Shown piece after piece: positions 1 through 9,230 of a stretch of 64,000 nucleotides of DNA. How positions within the stretch are numbered: the stretch's first letter is position 1; every line of letters begins with the position of its first letter. The DNA comes from Nonomuraea aurantiaca (GTDB lineage Bacteria; Actinomycetota; Actinomycetes; Streptosporangiales; Streptosporangiaceae): the NCBI RefSeq assembly GCF_020215705.1, contig NZ_JAIWNB010000001.1, forward strand, positions 434,001 through 498,000, written 5' to 3'. Made by a program: the position numbers and the translations under genes. The notes under the pieces were generated by a model, which was not told the origin of the DNA, did no database searches, and saw only the letters and a list, made by a program, of their open reading frames with translations.

Positions 1-1
1 C

Positions 2-574
2 CCGGGACACGCCGAACCAGGTCAGCGCCACCAGCGCGAGCGAGTCGCCGCCCAGGAAACCCACCACGGCCGGGTGGACGTACCGCGGCACCGTGGCCCC
101 CGCCGCGTAGACCAGCCAGTCGCCGCCCCGCTCGTAGACGCGCAGGACGGTCAGGATCTCGCACCGACCGGGGAAGTCGGGCAGGTCGCACACGACGCGG
201 GTGCGGTTGGCGTTGTCGGCGTCGGGTGTCCACCGGCTCATGCGCGGCCGGCCGGTCAGGTTCTCCGTCGTGGACACCACGCGTCCGGCCGAGTCGACGA
301 CCTGGATCCCGTCCACCTCGCCGCTGATGATCGGGGGCAGCTCGTGCCGCTTGACCAGGTGCACCACGCGCAGGGCGGCGGTGAGCACCTCGTTGGTGCG
401 CCGCCCGACCGCCGTGGTGTGCACCGCGTGCAGCGCGAACGCGCTGACCACGAGGCACAGCAGCGCCATGGCGACGCTCGCGAACAGCGTCAACCGAGCA
501 CGCACGGACCGCCCGAACCGTGTGACCACGCCTTTCCCCCCGGCGATCAGCCGATCACACCTAGTCGTCACCAT
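2..574 (-). CDS. Membrane sensor protein, N-terminal part (probable histidine kinase)
   Basis: This reading frame begins with ATG at 574 on the minus strand and runs off the left window edge after 191 codons. It starts with a basic stretch, then a hydrophobic segment at about residues 27-50 (LTLFASVAMALLCLVVSAFA). An extracytoplasmic region of about 110 residues follows, ending at a second hydrophobic stretch (FLGGDSLALVALTWFG) at the edge. This two-helix layout with a short outer sensor domain is typical of actinobacterial sensor histidine kinases. The kinase domain itself would lie outside the window, so the assignment is an inference. It is divergent from the acyl-CoA dehydrogenase operon. 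No partner response regulator is visible here. Confidence 0.6.
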   Translation of the reverse strand, partial: MVTTRCDRLIAGGKGVVTRFGRSVRARLTLFASVAMALLCLVVSAFALHAVHTTAVGRRTNEVLTAALRVVHLVKRHELPPIISGEVDGIQVVDSAGRVVSTTENLTGRPRMSRWTPDADNANRTRVVCDLPDFPGRCEILTVLRVYERGGDWLVYAAGATVPRYVHPAVVGFLGGDSLALVALTWFGVSR

Positions 575-688
575 CCTAATTAACGGAGATTCAGCGACAA
601 ATCCGGATAAAACGCCAACAGAACGGCGCTCTATGCGTCCCGCATTCGGCTGGTTAGAGTAAGTGAGCACTGATGCCAGGGAGACGAT

Positions 689-1855
689 GTGAACCTTGAT
701 GAGTATCGGCATGCCGCCAGGGCCTGGCTCCTCGAAAACGCTCCGGCCGGCGACTCCCCGGAGGCCGACCCGGTCGCCAGGGCCAAGGACTTCATGGCCC
801 GGCTCTACGACGCCGGATACTCCGGCATCACCTGGCCGGCCCGCTGGGGCGGCCAGGGGCTGACCCAGGCGGAGGAGCGCGCGTTCGCCGCCGCGGCCCG
901 CGACTTCACGCTGCCCACCTACGTCTTCTCGATCGGCCTCGGCATGACGGGCCCGACGCTGGTCGACCGGGGCACCGACGAGCAGCGCGAACGCTTCATC
1001 CGGCCGCTGCTGCGCGGCGAGGAGATCTGGTGCCAGCTCTTCTCGGAGCCGGGCGCGGGCAGCGACGTGGCCAGCCTGCAGACCAGGGCCGTACGCGACG
1101 GCGACGACTGGATCGTCAACGGCCAGAAGGTCTGGACCTCGGTCGCCCACCACGCCGACTGGGGGCTGCTGCTGGCCCGCACCGACGTCGAGGTGCCCAA
1201 GCACAAGGGCCTGACCATGTTCGTGGTCGACATGCGCCACCCGGGCGTCACGATCAAGCCGCTCAAGGACATGACCGGCCGGGCCAACTTCAACGAGATC
1301 TTCTTCGACGACGTCCCCATCCCCGACGCGCACCGCGTCGGCGAGGTCAACGACGGCTGGAGCGTGGCCGTCACGACTCTCCTGCACGAGCGGCTGTCGA
1401 TCTCGGCGGGTGTCGGCATGGGCCAGGGCAAGGACGACCCCACCTCGCTGGCGGCGCTGCGCCAGGTGGTCGACACCACCGACCCGCTGGTCAGGGACGA
1501 GCTCGTCGAGCTGCACATCCGCTCGCGGGCGCTCGCCCTGTTCAACCAGCGCCTCTCCCAGGAGACCAAGGCGGGGATCTTCCCCGGTGCCCGCGGCAGC
1601 GCCGCCAAGCTGCTGCTGGCCGAGCTGTACCTGTTCCAGGCCGACCTCGCGACCCGGCTCGTCGGGCCCGAGGCGGTCGTCGGCGGCCACCCGCTGGCGC
1701 AGGCGATCTCCATGGCCCCGGGCATGTCGCTGGGCGGCGGCACCAACGAGATCATGCGCAACATCATCGGCGACCGCGTGCTCAACCTGCCGCCCGAGCC
1801 CCGGGTGGACAAGACCGTGCCGTTCAAGGACCTGAAGGTGGGGACGCAGGGGTGA
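689..1855 (+). CDS. Acyl-CoA dehydrogenase, large-subunit type
   Basis: A flavoenzyme that introduces an alpha,beta double bond into an acyl-CoA. The 388-residue protein has the family layout: an N-terminal helical domain, a middle beta domain with QLFSEPGAGSD and NGQKVWTS, and a C-terminal helical domain ending in the FAD-contacting GGGTNEIMRNIIGDR. Its GTG start at 689 follows the purine-rich CCAGGGAGAC. The stop overlaps the GTG of the next gene, which encodes a second, shorter acyl-CoA dehydrogenase. This arrangement is typical of actinobacterial heteromeric FadE pairs used for steroid side chains and similar bulky acyl-CoAs, so I infer that the two form one complex. The substrate cannot be read from the sequence. 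Confidence 0.9.
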   Translation: MNLDEYRHAARAWLLENAPAGDSPEADPVARAKDFMARLYDAGYSGITWPARWGGQGLTQAEERAFAAAARDFTLPTYVFSIGLGMTGPTLVDRGTDEQRERFIRPLLRGEEIWCQLFSEPGAGSDVASLQTRAVRDGDDWIVNGQKVWTSVAHHADWGLLLARTDVEVPKHKGLTMFVVDMRHPGVTIKPLKDMTGRANFNEIFFDDVPIPDAHRVGEVNDGWSVAVTTLLHERLSISAGVGMGQGKDDPTSLAALRQVVDTTDPLVRDELVELHIRSRALALFNQRLSQETKAGIFPGARGSAAKLLLAELYLFQADLATRLVGPEAVVGGHPLAQAISMAPGMSLGGGTNEIMRNIIGDRVLNLPPEPRVDKTVPFKDLKVGTQG

Positions 1856-2829
1856 AGCTCGTACTCAGCCAGGAGCAGCAGGAGCTCCGCGCCGCCGTCC
1901 GCTCGTTCCTGGCCGCGGCCTCGCCGCTGACCAAGGTCCGCGACGGCTACGACCGGGAGGTGTACGCGCGGCTCAACGGCGAGCTCGGCCTGTCCGGGCT
2001 GATCGTCCCGGAGGAGTACGGCGGGGCGGGCGCCGGCTTCGCGGAGCTGGCCGTGGCGCTGGAGGAGACGGGCGCCGCGCTGCTGCCCGGACCCTTCCTG
2101 GCCACGACGTTCGCCACGATCGCGCTGACCCGGGTGCCGGACAAGGAGCTGCTGACCGCCATCGCCGAAGGCCGGATCGCCGCCACCCTCGCCACCGGCC
2201 CGCTCGACCGGGTGCTCAACGGGATGGAGGCCGACGTCCTCCTGCTGCGCGACGGCGAGACCCTGACGGCCGTCGATCTCACCGCGCCCGGCGTCACCAG
2301 GACCGCCCTGGAGACGCTCGACCTGACGCGTGGCCAGGCCCGCGTGGTGCTGGACGACGGCGTGCCCCGCCGTGAGCTCGGCCCGCTGCCGGCCGGCGTG
2401 GACGACCTGCTCGCCGTGGCGCTGGCGGCCGAGCAGCTCGGCGTGCTGCGCGCCGCGCTGGCCGCCATCGTCGCCTACGCCAAGATCAGGGTCGCCTTCG
2501 GCCGCTACATCGGCTCCTATCAGGGGGTCAAGCACAAGCTCGCCGACATGCACTGCAAGCTGGAGCAGGCCGAGTCGATCGTCCGCTTCGCCGCCTGGGC
2601 CGCCGACGAGTCGCCGGACGAGCTGCCCGCCGCCGCCGCGCTCGCCCAGGCGTACGTGGGGCGGGCCTGCTTCGAGGTGGCCCGTGACCACCTGCTGCTG
2701 TACGGCGGCATCGGCTACACCTGGGAGCACGACGCGCACCTGTTCTACAAACGGGCCAAGGCCGACGAAGTGCTGCTCGGCCCGCCCCGCATCCACCGGG
2801 CCCGTCTCGCCGAGCTGCTGGAGCTGTGA
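1852..2829 (+). CDS. Acyl-CoA dehydrogenase, small-subunit type
   Basis: A 325-residue acyl-CoA dehydrogenase homologue. The GTG at 1852 overlaps the stop of the preceding dehydrogenase (GTGA), implying translational coupling. The N-terminus (LVLSQEQQELRAAVRSFLAA) and the C-terminal block LLYGGIGYTWEHDAHLFYKR are hallmarks of the short partner in alpha2beta2 FadE heteromers. It is about 60 residues shorter than its neighbour, mainly in the middle beta domain. By family precedent one subunit of such pairs carries the catalytic base and both shape the FAD site; which is which here was not resolved. A stop shared with the following ligase start continues the operon. Confidence 0.88.
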   Translation: MKLVLSQEQQELRAAVRSFLAAASPLTKVRDGYDREVYARLNGELGLSGLIVPEEYGGAGAGFAELAVALEETGAALLPGPFLATTFATIALTRVPDKELLTAIAEGRIAATLATGPLDRVLNGMEADVLLLRDGETLTAVDLTAPGVTRTALETLDLTRGQARVVLDDGVPRRELGPLPAGVDDLLAVALAAEQLGVLRAALAAIVAYAKIRVAFGRYIGSYQGVKHKLADMHCKLEQAESIVRFAAWAADESPDELPAAAALAQAYVGRACFEVARDHLLLYGGIGYTWEHDAHLFYKRAKADEVLLGPPRIHRARLAELLEL

Positions 2830-4313
2830 TGGACATCAGCGGACTGCCCGGCTTCTACGCGATCGCCGCCGCCGACCCGGACCGGCTCGCGGTCATCGAC
2901 GTGGACGGGTCCCGGACCACCTACGGCGAGCTGCTCACCCGGGTCAACCAGGTGTCACACGGCCTGCGCGCCCGCGGGCTCAGTGACCGGGACGTGGTGG
3001 CCGGCGTGCTGCCGAACGGCCTCGACGCGGTCATCATGATCATGGCGACCGGGCAGATCGGCCTCTACTACGTGCCGATCAACTGGCATCTCACCGAGGC
3101 GGAGGTGGCCTACATCCTGGCGGACTGCGACGCGAAGATCGTGGTCACCGCGGACGGTCACATACCCGGGAGCGAGATCGGCACGGCCGGGCTGGCCGAG
3201 GGGCAGCCCGGGGACGCGCCCGGCGGGCGGGCCGGCGGGGCCGTCATGTGGTACACCTCCGGCACCACCGGCTTCCCCAAGGGCGTGCAGCGGCCGCTGT
3301 CCGGAGCCGAGCCCGAGGCGGTCGTTCCGCTCTATGTCTGGTTCCTCGGCGAGATCGTGGACCTGGTGCCCGGCGAGGCCGTGCACCTGGTCACCTCGCC
3401 GATGTACCACTCGGCGCCGTGCGCCCACACGCAGTTCGCGCTGCACCTCGGCCACACCGTGGTGATCACGCCGCGCTTCGAGCCGGAGAACATCCTGGAG
3501 CTGGTCGAGCGCCACAAGGTGACGAACGCGATGATGGTGCCGACCATGTTCCACCGGATGCTGCGGCTTCCGGAGGAGGTCAAAGCGCGCTACGACGTCT
3601 CGAGCCTGCGGCAGGTCATCCACACCGGCGCGGCCTGCCCGGTGGCGGTCAAGCAGGGGATCATGGACTGGTGGGGGCCGGTGCTCTACGAGTACTACGG
3701 CTCGACCGAGTCGACGATCGCCTTCTCGGTCAAGCCGCACGACTGGCTGGCCCGGCCCGGCACCGTGGGCAAGCCGGCGCCCACGTTCGAGGTCAGGATC
3801 CTCGACGAGGCCGGCGAGGAGCTGCCGCCCGGCGAGCCCGGCATGATCTACGTCAAGTCCAGCCTGGGGACCTTCGAATACCGCAAGGACCCGGCCAAGA
3901 CGGCCGCCAGCATGCGCGGCGAGTGGTACACCCCCGGCGACATCGGCTACCTCGACAAGGACGGCTTCCTGTTCCTGTGCGACCGGCGCACCGACCTGAT
4001 CGTCTCCGGCGGGGTCAACATCTACCCGGCCGAGATCGAGGCCGCGCTGCTGGAGCACCCCCTCGTGGCGGACGTGGCCGTCATCGGGGTGCCCGACGAG
4101 GAGTGGGGGCACAGCGTGGTCGCCCTCGTCCAGCCGGTGGCGGGCGTCACGGGCGACCCCGAGCTCACCGCCGAACTGCTGCGGCACTGCGAGCCGCGCA
4201 TCGCCCGGTTCAAGCATCCGAAGGTGATCCACTACCGGGACACGCTGCCGCGCACGCCGACGGGGAAGCTGTCGCGGTCCAAGGTCAGGCAGGAGTACCT
4301 CGACTCGCGGTGA
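2829..4313 (+). CDS. Acyl-CoA ligase (ANL superfamily AMP-forming)
   Basis: Activates a carboxylic acid to its CoA thioester via an acyl-adenylate. The 494-residue protein has the ANL core motifs: P-loop MWYTSGTTGFPKGVQ, YEYYGSTES, WYTPGDIGYLDKDGFLFLCD with the hinge region DRRTDLIVSGGVNIYPAEIE, and the catalytic lysine loop RTPTGKLSRS near the C-terminus. The ATG at 2829 overlaps the previous stop; a GTG one codon earlier is possible. Together with the two dehydrogenase subunits it forms a three-gene beta-oxidation-type unit: ligase for activation, heteromeric dehydrogenase for the first oxidation. Hydratase and thiolase genes are absent nearby, so the rest of the pathway must be elsewhere. 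Confidence 0.93.
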   Translation: MDISGLPGFYAIAAADPDRLAVIDVDGSRTTYGELLTRVNQVSHGLRARGLSDRDVVAGVLPNGLDAVIMIMATGQIGLYYVPINWHLTEAEVAYILADCDAKIVVTADGHIPGSEIGTAGLAEGQPGDAPGGRAGGAVMWYTSGTTGFPKGVQRPLSGAEPEAVVPLYVWFLGEIVDLVPGEAVHLVTSPMYHSAPCAHTQFALHLGHTVVITPRFEPENILELVERHKVTNAMMVPTMFHRMLRLPEEVKARYDVSSLRQVIHTGAACPVAVKQGIMDWWGPVLYEYYGSTESTIAFSVKPHDWLARPGTVGKPAPTFEVRILDEAGEELPPGEPGMIYVKSSLGTFEYRKDPAKTAASMRGEWYTPGDIGYLDKDGFLFLCDRRTDLIVSGGVNIYPAEIEAALLEHPLVADVAVIGVPDEEWGHSVVALVQPVAGVTGDPELTAELLRHCEPRIARFKHPKVIHYRDTLPRTPTGKLSRSKVRQEYLDSR

Positions 4314-4362
4314 AATGACCGCGGGCGCTGACCGTTCCCCTACGGTCCACTGACCGTCCCCC

Positions 4363-5319
4363 TCAGCGACGTACGGCGCGTTGGTAGCGAGCCGCCAGGA
4401 GCAGTACGTGCTCGGCCAGCTCAGGCGGGTCGAGCACCTCGAAGTCCACGCCGATGAACCCGATCCACACGGCCATCCCCGCCAGGTCGTCGCCGCTCAG
4501 CCTGACCAGGCAGGTGGCCTCGTCGACCGGCTCGATGTCCAGCTTCAGCGGCGACCGGCGCATCACCTCGGCCGGGCTGTGCAGCAGCACCGTCGCGTGG
4601 TAGCGCCACATCGCGGTGGTCACGCCCTTCTCCACGTACGCGGCCACGTCACCGTCGCCGGGCAGCTCGCGGGGCGTGAACCGGGGTCCCGTGGCCGGCG
4701 TCCGCAGCAGGACGCGGTCCACCCGGAAGGTCCGCCAGTCCCGCCGCTCGACGTCGTAGCCGACCAGGTACCAGCGGCCGTGCCGGTGCGCGAGCCGGTG
4801 CGGTTCGGCGTCGCGCATGGTCGAGGAGCCGTCGTGGCCGGTGTAGTCGAAGCGGAGCCGTTCGTGGTCGCGGGCCGCGTTGGCGATCGTGGTCAGCACC
4901 TCGGGCGCCACCGACGGCGCGTCGCCGGGGATCTGCACCGTGTAGGTGTTCAGGGCGTTGACCCGGCGGCGCAGCCGCGACGGCAGCACCTGCTCCAGCT
5001 TGGCCAGGGCGCGTACCGAGGTCTCCTCGATGCCCTGGACGCCGCCGCCCGCCGCGCGGCCGAGGCCGACGGCCACCGCGACGGCCTCCTCGTCGTCCAG
5101 CAGCAGCGGCGGCAGCGCGGCCCCGGCGCCGAGCCGGTAGCCGCCCGCGACACCCGGCGTGGCGTGCACCGGGTAGCCGAGGCTGCGCAGCCGCTCGACG
5201 TCGTTGCGGATCGTCCTGGTGGAGACCCCGAGCCGCGCGGACAGCTCGGGGCCCGACCAGTCCTTGTGCGCCTGGAGCAGGGACAGCAGCTTGAGCAGGC
5301 GGGCCGAGGTGTCGAGCAT
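4363..5319 (-). CDS. WYL-domain transcriptional regulator (HTH_11-WYL)
   Basis: The 318-residue protein starts with a helix-turn-helix of the HTH_11 type (SARLGVSTRTIRNDVERLRSLGYPVHATPG). A WYL-like ligand-sensing domain follows, containing HGRWYLVGYDVERRDWRTFRVDR, and then a C-terminal WCX-type extension. ATG at 5319 is the preferred start; an in-frame ATG at 5340 would add seven residues. It converges on the acyl-CoA operon and sits directly downstream of the Nramp-type gene on the same strand. In actinomycetes WYL regulators respond to nucleic-acid or small-molecule ligands. The target genes here are unknown. Confidence 0.9.
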   Translation of the reverse strand: MLDTSARLLKLLSLLQAHKDWSGPELSARLGVSTRTIRNDVERLRSLGYPVHATPGVAGGYRLGAGAALPPLLLDDEEAVAVAVGLGRAAGGGVQGIEETSVRALAKLEQVLPSRLRRRVNALNTYTVQIPGDAPSVAPEVLTTIANAARDHERLRFDYTGHDGSSTMRDAEPHRLAHRHGRWYLVGYDVERRDWRTFRVDRVLLRTPATGPRFTPRELPGDGDVAAYVEKGVTTAMWRYHATVLLHSPAEVMRRSPLKLDIEPVDEATCLVRLSGDDLAGMAVWIGFIGVDFEVLDPPELAEHVLLLAARYQRAVRR

Positions 5320-5369
5320 GCCTGCCAGTCTGCCCCCCATCGCGGAAAGCACGCTTCCGCGATGGCGGG

Positions 5370-6800
5370 TCAGCCGAACAGTTTGTGCGCCTGCTGGATC
5401 ACCGTCAGCACGGTGAGCGTGCCGAAGAAGGCGATCGACCAGACGAGCGCGCCCAGCCGGTACGACCTGACCTTGAGCGCGTCCGGCAGCGACCGGCGGT
5501 TCAGCACGATCAGCAGGATCGAGTAGACGAACATCATCACCGCCGCGAAACTGGCCGAGAACACCAGCAGGATCAGCGGCTGGTCGAACCCGAGCAGCAG
5601 GATCACGATGCCGAGCAGCGCCATCGCCCACACGATGAAGAAATACACGCGGTTCTCGGAAATGGCCTTGTCGCGCAGGTAAATGGTCTTCAGCGCGTCG
5701 GAGGCCAGCCGAGAGGTGTAGTCGACGATGCCCATGGCCGAGGCGAACAACGACAGCGCCCCGATCACCCAGAACAGCACGCCGAACCACGGCCCGACCG
5801 ACGCCTTCAGCGCCTCGCCCTCGACCTGCAGGAACCCGATGCCGTTGGCCAGCCCCGGCTTACCGAACACCGTGGAGTAGGCGAGCATCGACATCAGCGC
5901 GATCGTCAGGAACGACACCAGCGCGAACGTGGCCGCCTGCTCGATGTTCGCGAAGCGCCACCACTGCTGCCATCGGGCCAGGTTCTCCTTGGTCGGCGCG
6001 AACTGGAAGCCCGTCGAGGCGGCCGCCTCCTCCTCGCCGGTGACCGGGCTGACCAGGCGCGGCACGTACAGGCCCATGCCGAAGCCCTTGTCGCGGATCC
6101 AGTTGCTCTGGCACAGGTTCTGGCCGCCGCCCGCGCCCGCGTAGGCGATCGCGCCCATCAGCACCGCGAACTCCAGCGGCGGCACCGGGAACCGCGCCCC
6201 GACGCTCAGGCCCTTGCCCAGCTCGATCCAGCTGTCGGCGTTGATGGCGAACAGGATCGCGACCACCGCGAGTATCAGCACCAGAGCGATCTTCACGAAG
6301 ATCACCCGTTCCAGCAGGATGTAGATGACGGGCGCTAGTGTCAGCCCGAGCGCGATCACCAGCAGCATGCCGATCGCGATCCAGCGCACGCTGCCGGCGC
6401 CCGTGCCGGTCAGGTAGGTCATCATCGTGGCCGACGTGGTCACCCAGCCGGGCCACAGGTTCGAGCAGAGCGTCATCACGACGAAGACGAGGCTCCAGTG
6501 CTTCCACATCCGGCTGAAACCGGTCAGCGCGGTCTCGCCGGTGGCCAGCGTGTAGCGCTCGATCTCCATGTTGAGGAACCACTGGGTGATGATGCCGATC
6601 GCGGCGCCCCAGATGAAGACCAGGCCGACCTGGGAGGCGATGTACGGCCAGAGGATGAACTCGCCGGAGGCCAGCCCGACCCCCGCGCCGACCAGGCCGG
6701 GACCGATGATGCGCCAGCTCGATCGCGGAGGCTCCGGCAGGTCTCGGACGGCGACGGGGGGCAGGACTCGCGCAGGAACAGTCGGGGTGAATTCCGCCAT
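5370..6800 (-). CDS. Nramp-related membrane transporter lacking canonical metal-site motifs
   Basis: A 476-residue protein with about 11-12 hydrophobic helices and the Nramp fold order. It starts at ATG 6800 behind an excellent ribosome site (AAGGAGATCCGC). Canonical Nramp transporters carry DPGN in helix 1 and MPH in helix 6. Here helix 1 reads GPGLVGAGVGLASGEF and the helix 6 region reads GAGGGQNLCQSNW, so the manganese/iron-binding residues are not conserved. Actinobacteria encode many such Nramp-related proteins and their substrates are generally not established. Metal transport should therefore not be assumed. The next gene downstream on the same strand is the WYL regulator. Confidence 0.82.
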   Translation of the reverse strand: MAEFTPTVPARVLPPVAVRDLPEPPRSSWRIIGPGLVGAGVGLASGEFILWPYIASQVGLVFIWGAAIGIITQWFLNMEIERYTLATGETALTGFSRMWKHWSLVFVVMTLCSNLWPGWVTTSATMMTYLTGTGAGSVRWIAIGMLLVIALGLTLAPVIYILLERVIFVKIALVLILAVVAILFAINADSWIELGKGLSVGARFPVPPLEFAVLMGAIAYAGAGGGQNLCQSNWIRDKGFGMGLYVPRLVSPVTGEEEAAASTGFQFAPTKENLARWQQWWRFANIEQAATFALVSFLTIALMSMLAYSTVFGKPGLANGIGFLQVEGEALKASVGPWFGVLFWVIGALSLFASAMGIVDYTSRLASDALKTIYLRDKAISENRVYFFIVWAMALLGIVILLLGFDQPLILLVFSASFAAVMMFVYSILLIVLNRRSLPDALKVRSYRLGALVWSIAFFGTLTVLTVIQQAHKLFG

Positions 6801-6869
6801 GCGGATCTCCTTGCTCGACGTGCGTAAGCGCCACATTACAGAGATCCGAAAGCTGAGTGGAATAGGCAG

Positions 6870-7652
6870 TCAGCCGGTTTCCACCACATATTCCCCGTTG
6901 TCGGTGAACCCGGTGACGCGCTCGCCCGACCCCATCAGCCCGCCGAGCACCTCGCGCACCGCCAGCCGCCACGCGCGGGCCGCCTCCGGGTCCTCGCGGC
7001 GCAGCGTCTCGATGTCGTACGGCGTCGCCACCAGCACCGCCGGCCCGTCGGCCAGGCCGATTACCGGCCGATTCCCGTCCGCTTCCACCCCCCGCGTGTA
7101 CGGCCCGGCGGACGGCTCCGGCGGCGACTCCGTCAGCCGCCAGACGGCGAGCAGCCGGTCGGAGGCGTCGCCCTCGTTGATCGCGTCGGCCATGACGCCG
7201 TAGAAGTCCTCCAAGTACCGCTCCGGCCGGGCGCCCAGTTTGGTCAGGTTGAACCGGGCGTTCCTGCGTACGAGCGGGTCGAAGGTCCAGGTGACCCTCT
7301 CCAGCCCGCGCTCCAGGCACCAGGCCCGCTGGTGCAGCTTGAGCGCGTAGCCGATGCCGCGCCCGACCACCGCCCCGGTCACGTGCGAGTGCAGCGTCCG
7401 ATCCGCCGCGAGGAAGCCCACCGAGGCACCGACCAGGCTCTCGCCCTCGTACGCCCCGGCCACATAGCCGCCCGTGTGGGCGAAGCCGATCATCAGCTCC
7501 ACCGGCACGGGCGCGTTGCGCGGGTCGGGGTGCCAGATGTCGTCGTACAGCCGGTAGACCTCCTGGAAATCGTGGATCTCGCGCAGCTCGCGGATGGTCA
7601 CACCGGTCTTCTCGGCCGCCTCACGGGCGGCGGCCGCTTCCGCACTCGTCAT
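6870..7652 (-). CDS. GNAT-family N-acetyltransferase (COG3375-like)
   Basis: A 260-residue protein with a GNAT acyl-CoA binding motif (SHVTGAVVGRGIGYALKLHQRAWCLERG) and the downstream WTFDPLVRRNARFNLTKLGA stretch, characteristic of the uncharacterised COG3375 acetyltransferase group. A C-terminal extension of about 80 residues follows. The N-terminus starts with an alanine-rich segment (MTSAEAAAAREAAEK). It is the last gene of a minus-strand pair with the flavin monooxygenase, separated by 9 nt, so co-transcription is likely. Substrate unknown. Confidence 0.85.
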   Translation of the reverse strand: MTSAEAAAAREAAEKTGVTIRELREIHDFQEVYRLYDDIWHPDPRNAPVPVELMIGFAHTGGYVAGAYEGESLVGASVGFLAADRTLHSHVTGAVVGRGIGYALKLHQRAWCLERGLERVTWTFDPLVRRNARFNLTKLGARPERYLEDFYGVMADAINEGDASDRLLAVWRLTESPPEPSAGPYTRGVEADGNRPVIGLADGPAVLVATPYDIETLRREDPEAARAWRLAVREVLGGLMGSGERVTGFTDNGEYVVETG

Positions 7653-7661
7653 TGCGGTTAC

Positions 7662-9125
7662 TTACCCGCCGCTGGTCAGACCAGCCATTCCTGGAGTGGC
7701 CGGACGGTAGGCGGTGCGTGGCGGCCGGGCCGTCAAGCGGCGGTAGAGCGTCGTGGGGCCCGGCCAGTTGTTGGTGACGCGGCCTTCGGCCCTCTTGTAC
7801 CAGCTCTGGCATCCGTTGCCCCACACCATCCGCGCCATCGCCGCGTCGAGCTGCCTGCTCCAGGCCGCCATCGCCTCGGGCCGTACTTCGATCGGCCCCT
7901 GCTCCGAGAGGTACGGCAGGCAGGACATGATGTGGTTCACCTGGCATTCGAGCATGAAGATGATGGAGTTGTGGCCCAGGTTCGTGTTCGGCCCGTACAG
8001 CAGGAACAGGTTCGGGAAGTCCGGCACCGAGATGCCCAGGTACGCCTCCGCCCCGCCCTTCCACCGCTCCCGCAGCGACTGGCCGCCCCGCCCCGAGACC
8101 TCCATCGGCGCGAGGAACTCGGTGCTCCTGAACCCCGTGGCGTAGACGATCGTGTCCACCTCGTACGGCCGATCGGTGGTCTCGATGCCCTTCGGCGTGA
8201 TCCGTACGATCCGCTCCGTCACCACGTCCACGTTCGGCCTGGTCAGGGCGGGATAGAAGGTGCTGTCGATGACGACCCGCTTGCAGCCCGGCGGATACTC
8301 GGGGGTGAGCTTGGCGCGCAGCGCCGGGTCGGGGACCTGGTTCCTGAGGTGGTCGAGCGCCCGCTTCTTGAGCAGGCCGACGCTCCAGCCCTGGGCCAGG
8401 GCGGGGTAGAGGGTGTTCTCGGCGTAGCGGTAGATCCACTCGCGGTAGGCGCGCTGGAGGCCCGGGACGAACCGGAACGCGAGCCTGGTCAAGGGGCCGA
8501 AGGTGGCGTCGGGCTTGGGGATCACCCAGTTCGGGGTGCGCTGGAACACGATCAGGTGCTCGGCCTCGGCGGCGACGCGCGGGATGAGCTGGGCGGCCGA
8601 CGAGCCGTTACCGATCACCGCGACCCGCCTGCGGGTGAGATCGTGGCCGTGGTTCCAGCGGGCGGAATGGAAGGACGTGCCCTCGAAGTCGGACATTCCG
8701 GGTATGTCGGGGAGCTGCGGGCGGTTGAGCTGGCCGACGCTCATGACGACGACGTCGAAGGTCTCTGTGGTGCCGGCCGTGCTGACCTGCCAGTGGGAGC
8801 CGTCGAAGACGGCGCGCTCGACCTCACTGCCGAACCGGATTTTCCCCCTGACGTCGTATTTATCGGCGCAATGCTCTAGATAGGCAAGAATTTCTGGCTG
8901 CTCTGGGTAGCGGCGGGTCCAGCTCGCATATTTCTCGAAAGAGTAGGAGTAAAGGTGCGACGGGATGTCGCAGCCCGCGCCCGGATAGCTGTTGTCGCGC
9001 CAGGTGCCGCCCAGGCCGTCCGCCTTCTCGAAGACCGTGTAGGAGCCGATGCCGGCCCGTTCGAGCTGGATCGCCATGCACAACCCGCCGAACCCCGCTC
9101 CGATGATCGCGACCCTGGGCGCCAT
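7662..9125 (-). CDS. Flavin-containing monooxygenase, Baeyer-Villiger type
   Basis: An NADPH- and FAD-dependent monooxygenase of about 487 residues. It has an N-terminal FAD Rossmann motif (VAIIGAGFGG), the BVMO fingerprint FxGxxxHxxxW (FEGTSFHSARW), and a second NADPH Rossmann motif (RRVAVIGNGSSAAQ). ATG 9125 is preferred because GGAGG lies five bases upstream; a GTG at 9137 is in frame. By family knowledge it oxidises ketones to esters or lactones, or heteroatoms. The substrate cannot be inferred. It is probably co-transcribed with the GNAT gene downstream. Confidence 0.92.
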   Translation of the reverse strand: MAPRVAIIGAGFGGLCMAIQLERAGIGSYTVFEKADGLGGTWRDNSYPGAGCDIPSHLYSYSFEKYASWTRRYPEQPEILAYLEHCADKYDVRGKIRFGSEVERAVFDGSHWQVSTAGTTETFDVVVMSVGQLNRPQLPDIPGMSDFEGTSFHSARWNHGHDLTRRRVAVIGNGSSAAQLIPRVAAEAEHLIVFQRTPNWVIPKPDATFGPLTRLAFRFVPGLQRAYREWIYRYAENTLYPALAQGWSVGLLKKRALDHLRNQVPDPALRAKLTPEYPPGCKRVVIDSTFYPALTRPNVDVVTERIVRITPKGIETTDRPYEVDTIVYATGFRSTEFLAPMEVSGRGGQSLRERWKGGAEAYLGISVPDFPNLFLLYGPNTNLGHNSIIFMLECQVNHIMSCLPYLSEQGPIEVRPEAMAAWSRQLDAAMARMVWGNGCQSWYKRAEGRVTNNWPGPTTLYRRLTARPPRTAYRPATPGMAGLTSGG

Positions 9126-9230
9126 GGCATCCTCCACATGTCAGGATCCACTTACGGTACGCCGCGCGTCCCTCCGACGACACCCCTCGCCGATCACGTA
9201 CCGGGGCCGGGCGGCCGGTAGTCTGCGCTG

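Noticed and set aside
919..2796. 625-codon minus-strand frame opposite the acyl-CoA dehydrogenases
   Set aside because: It is a shadow of two clearly conserved plus-strand genes.
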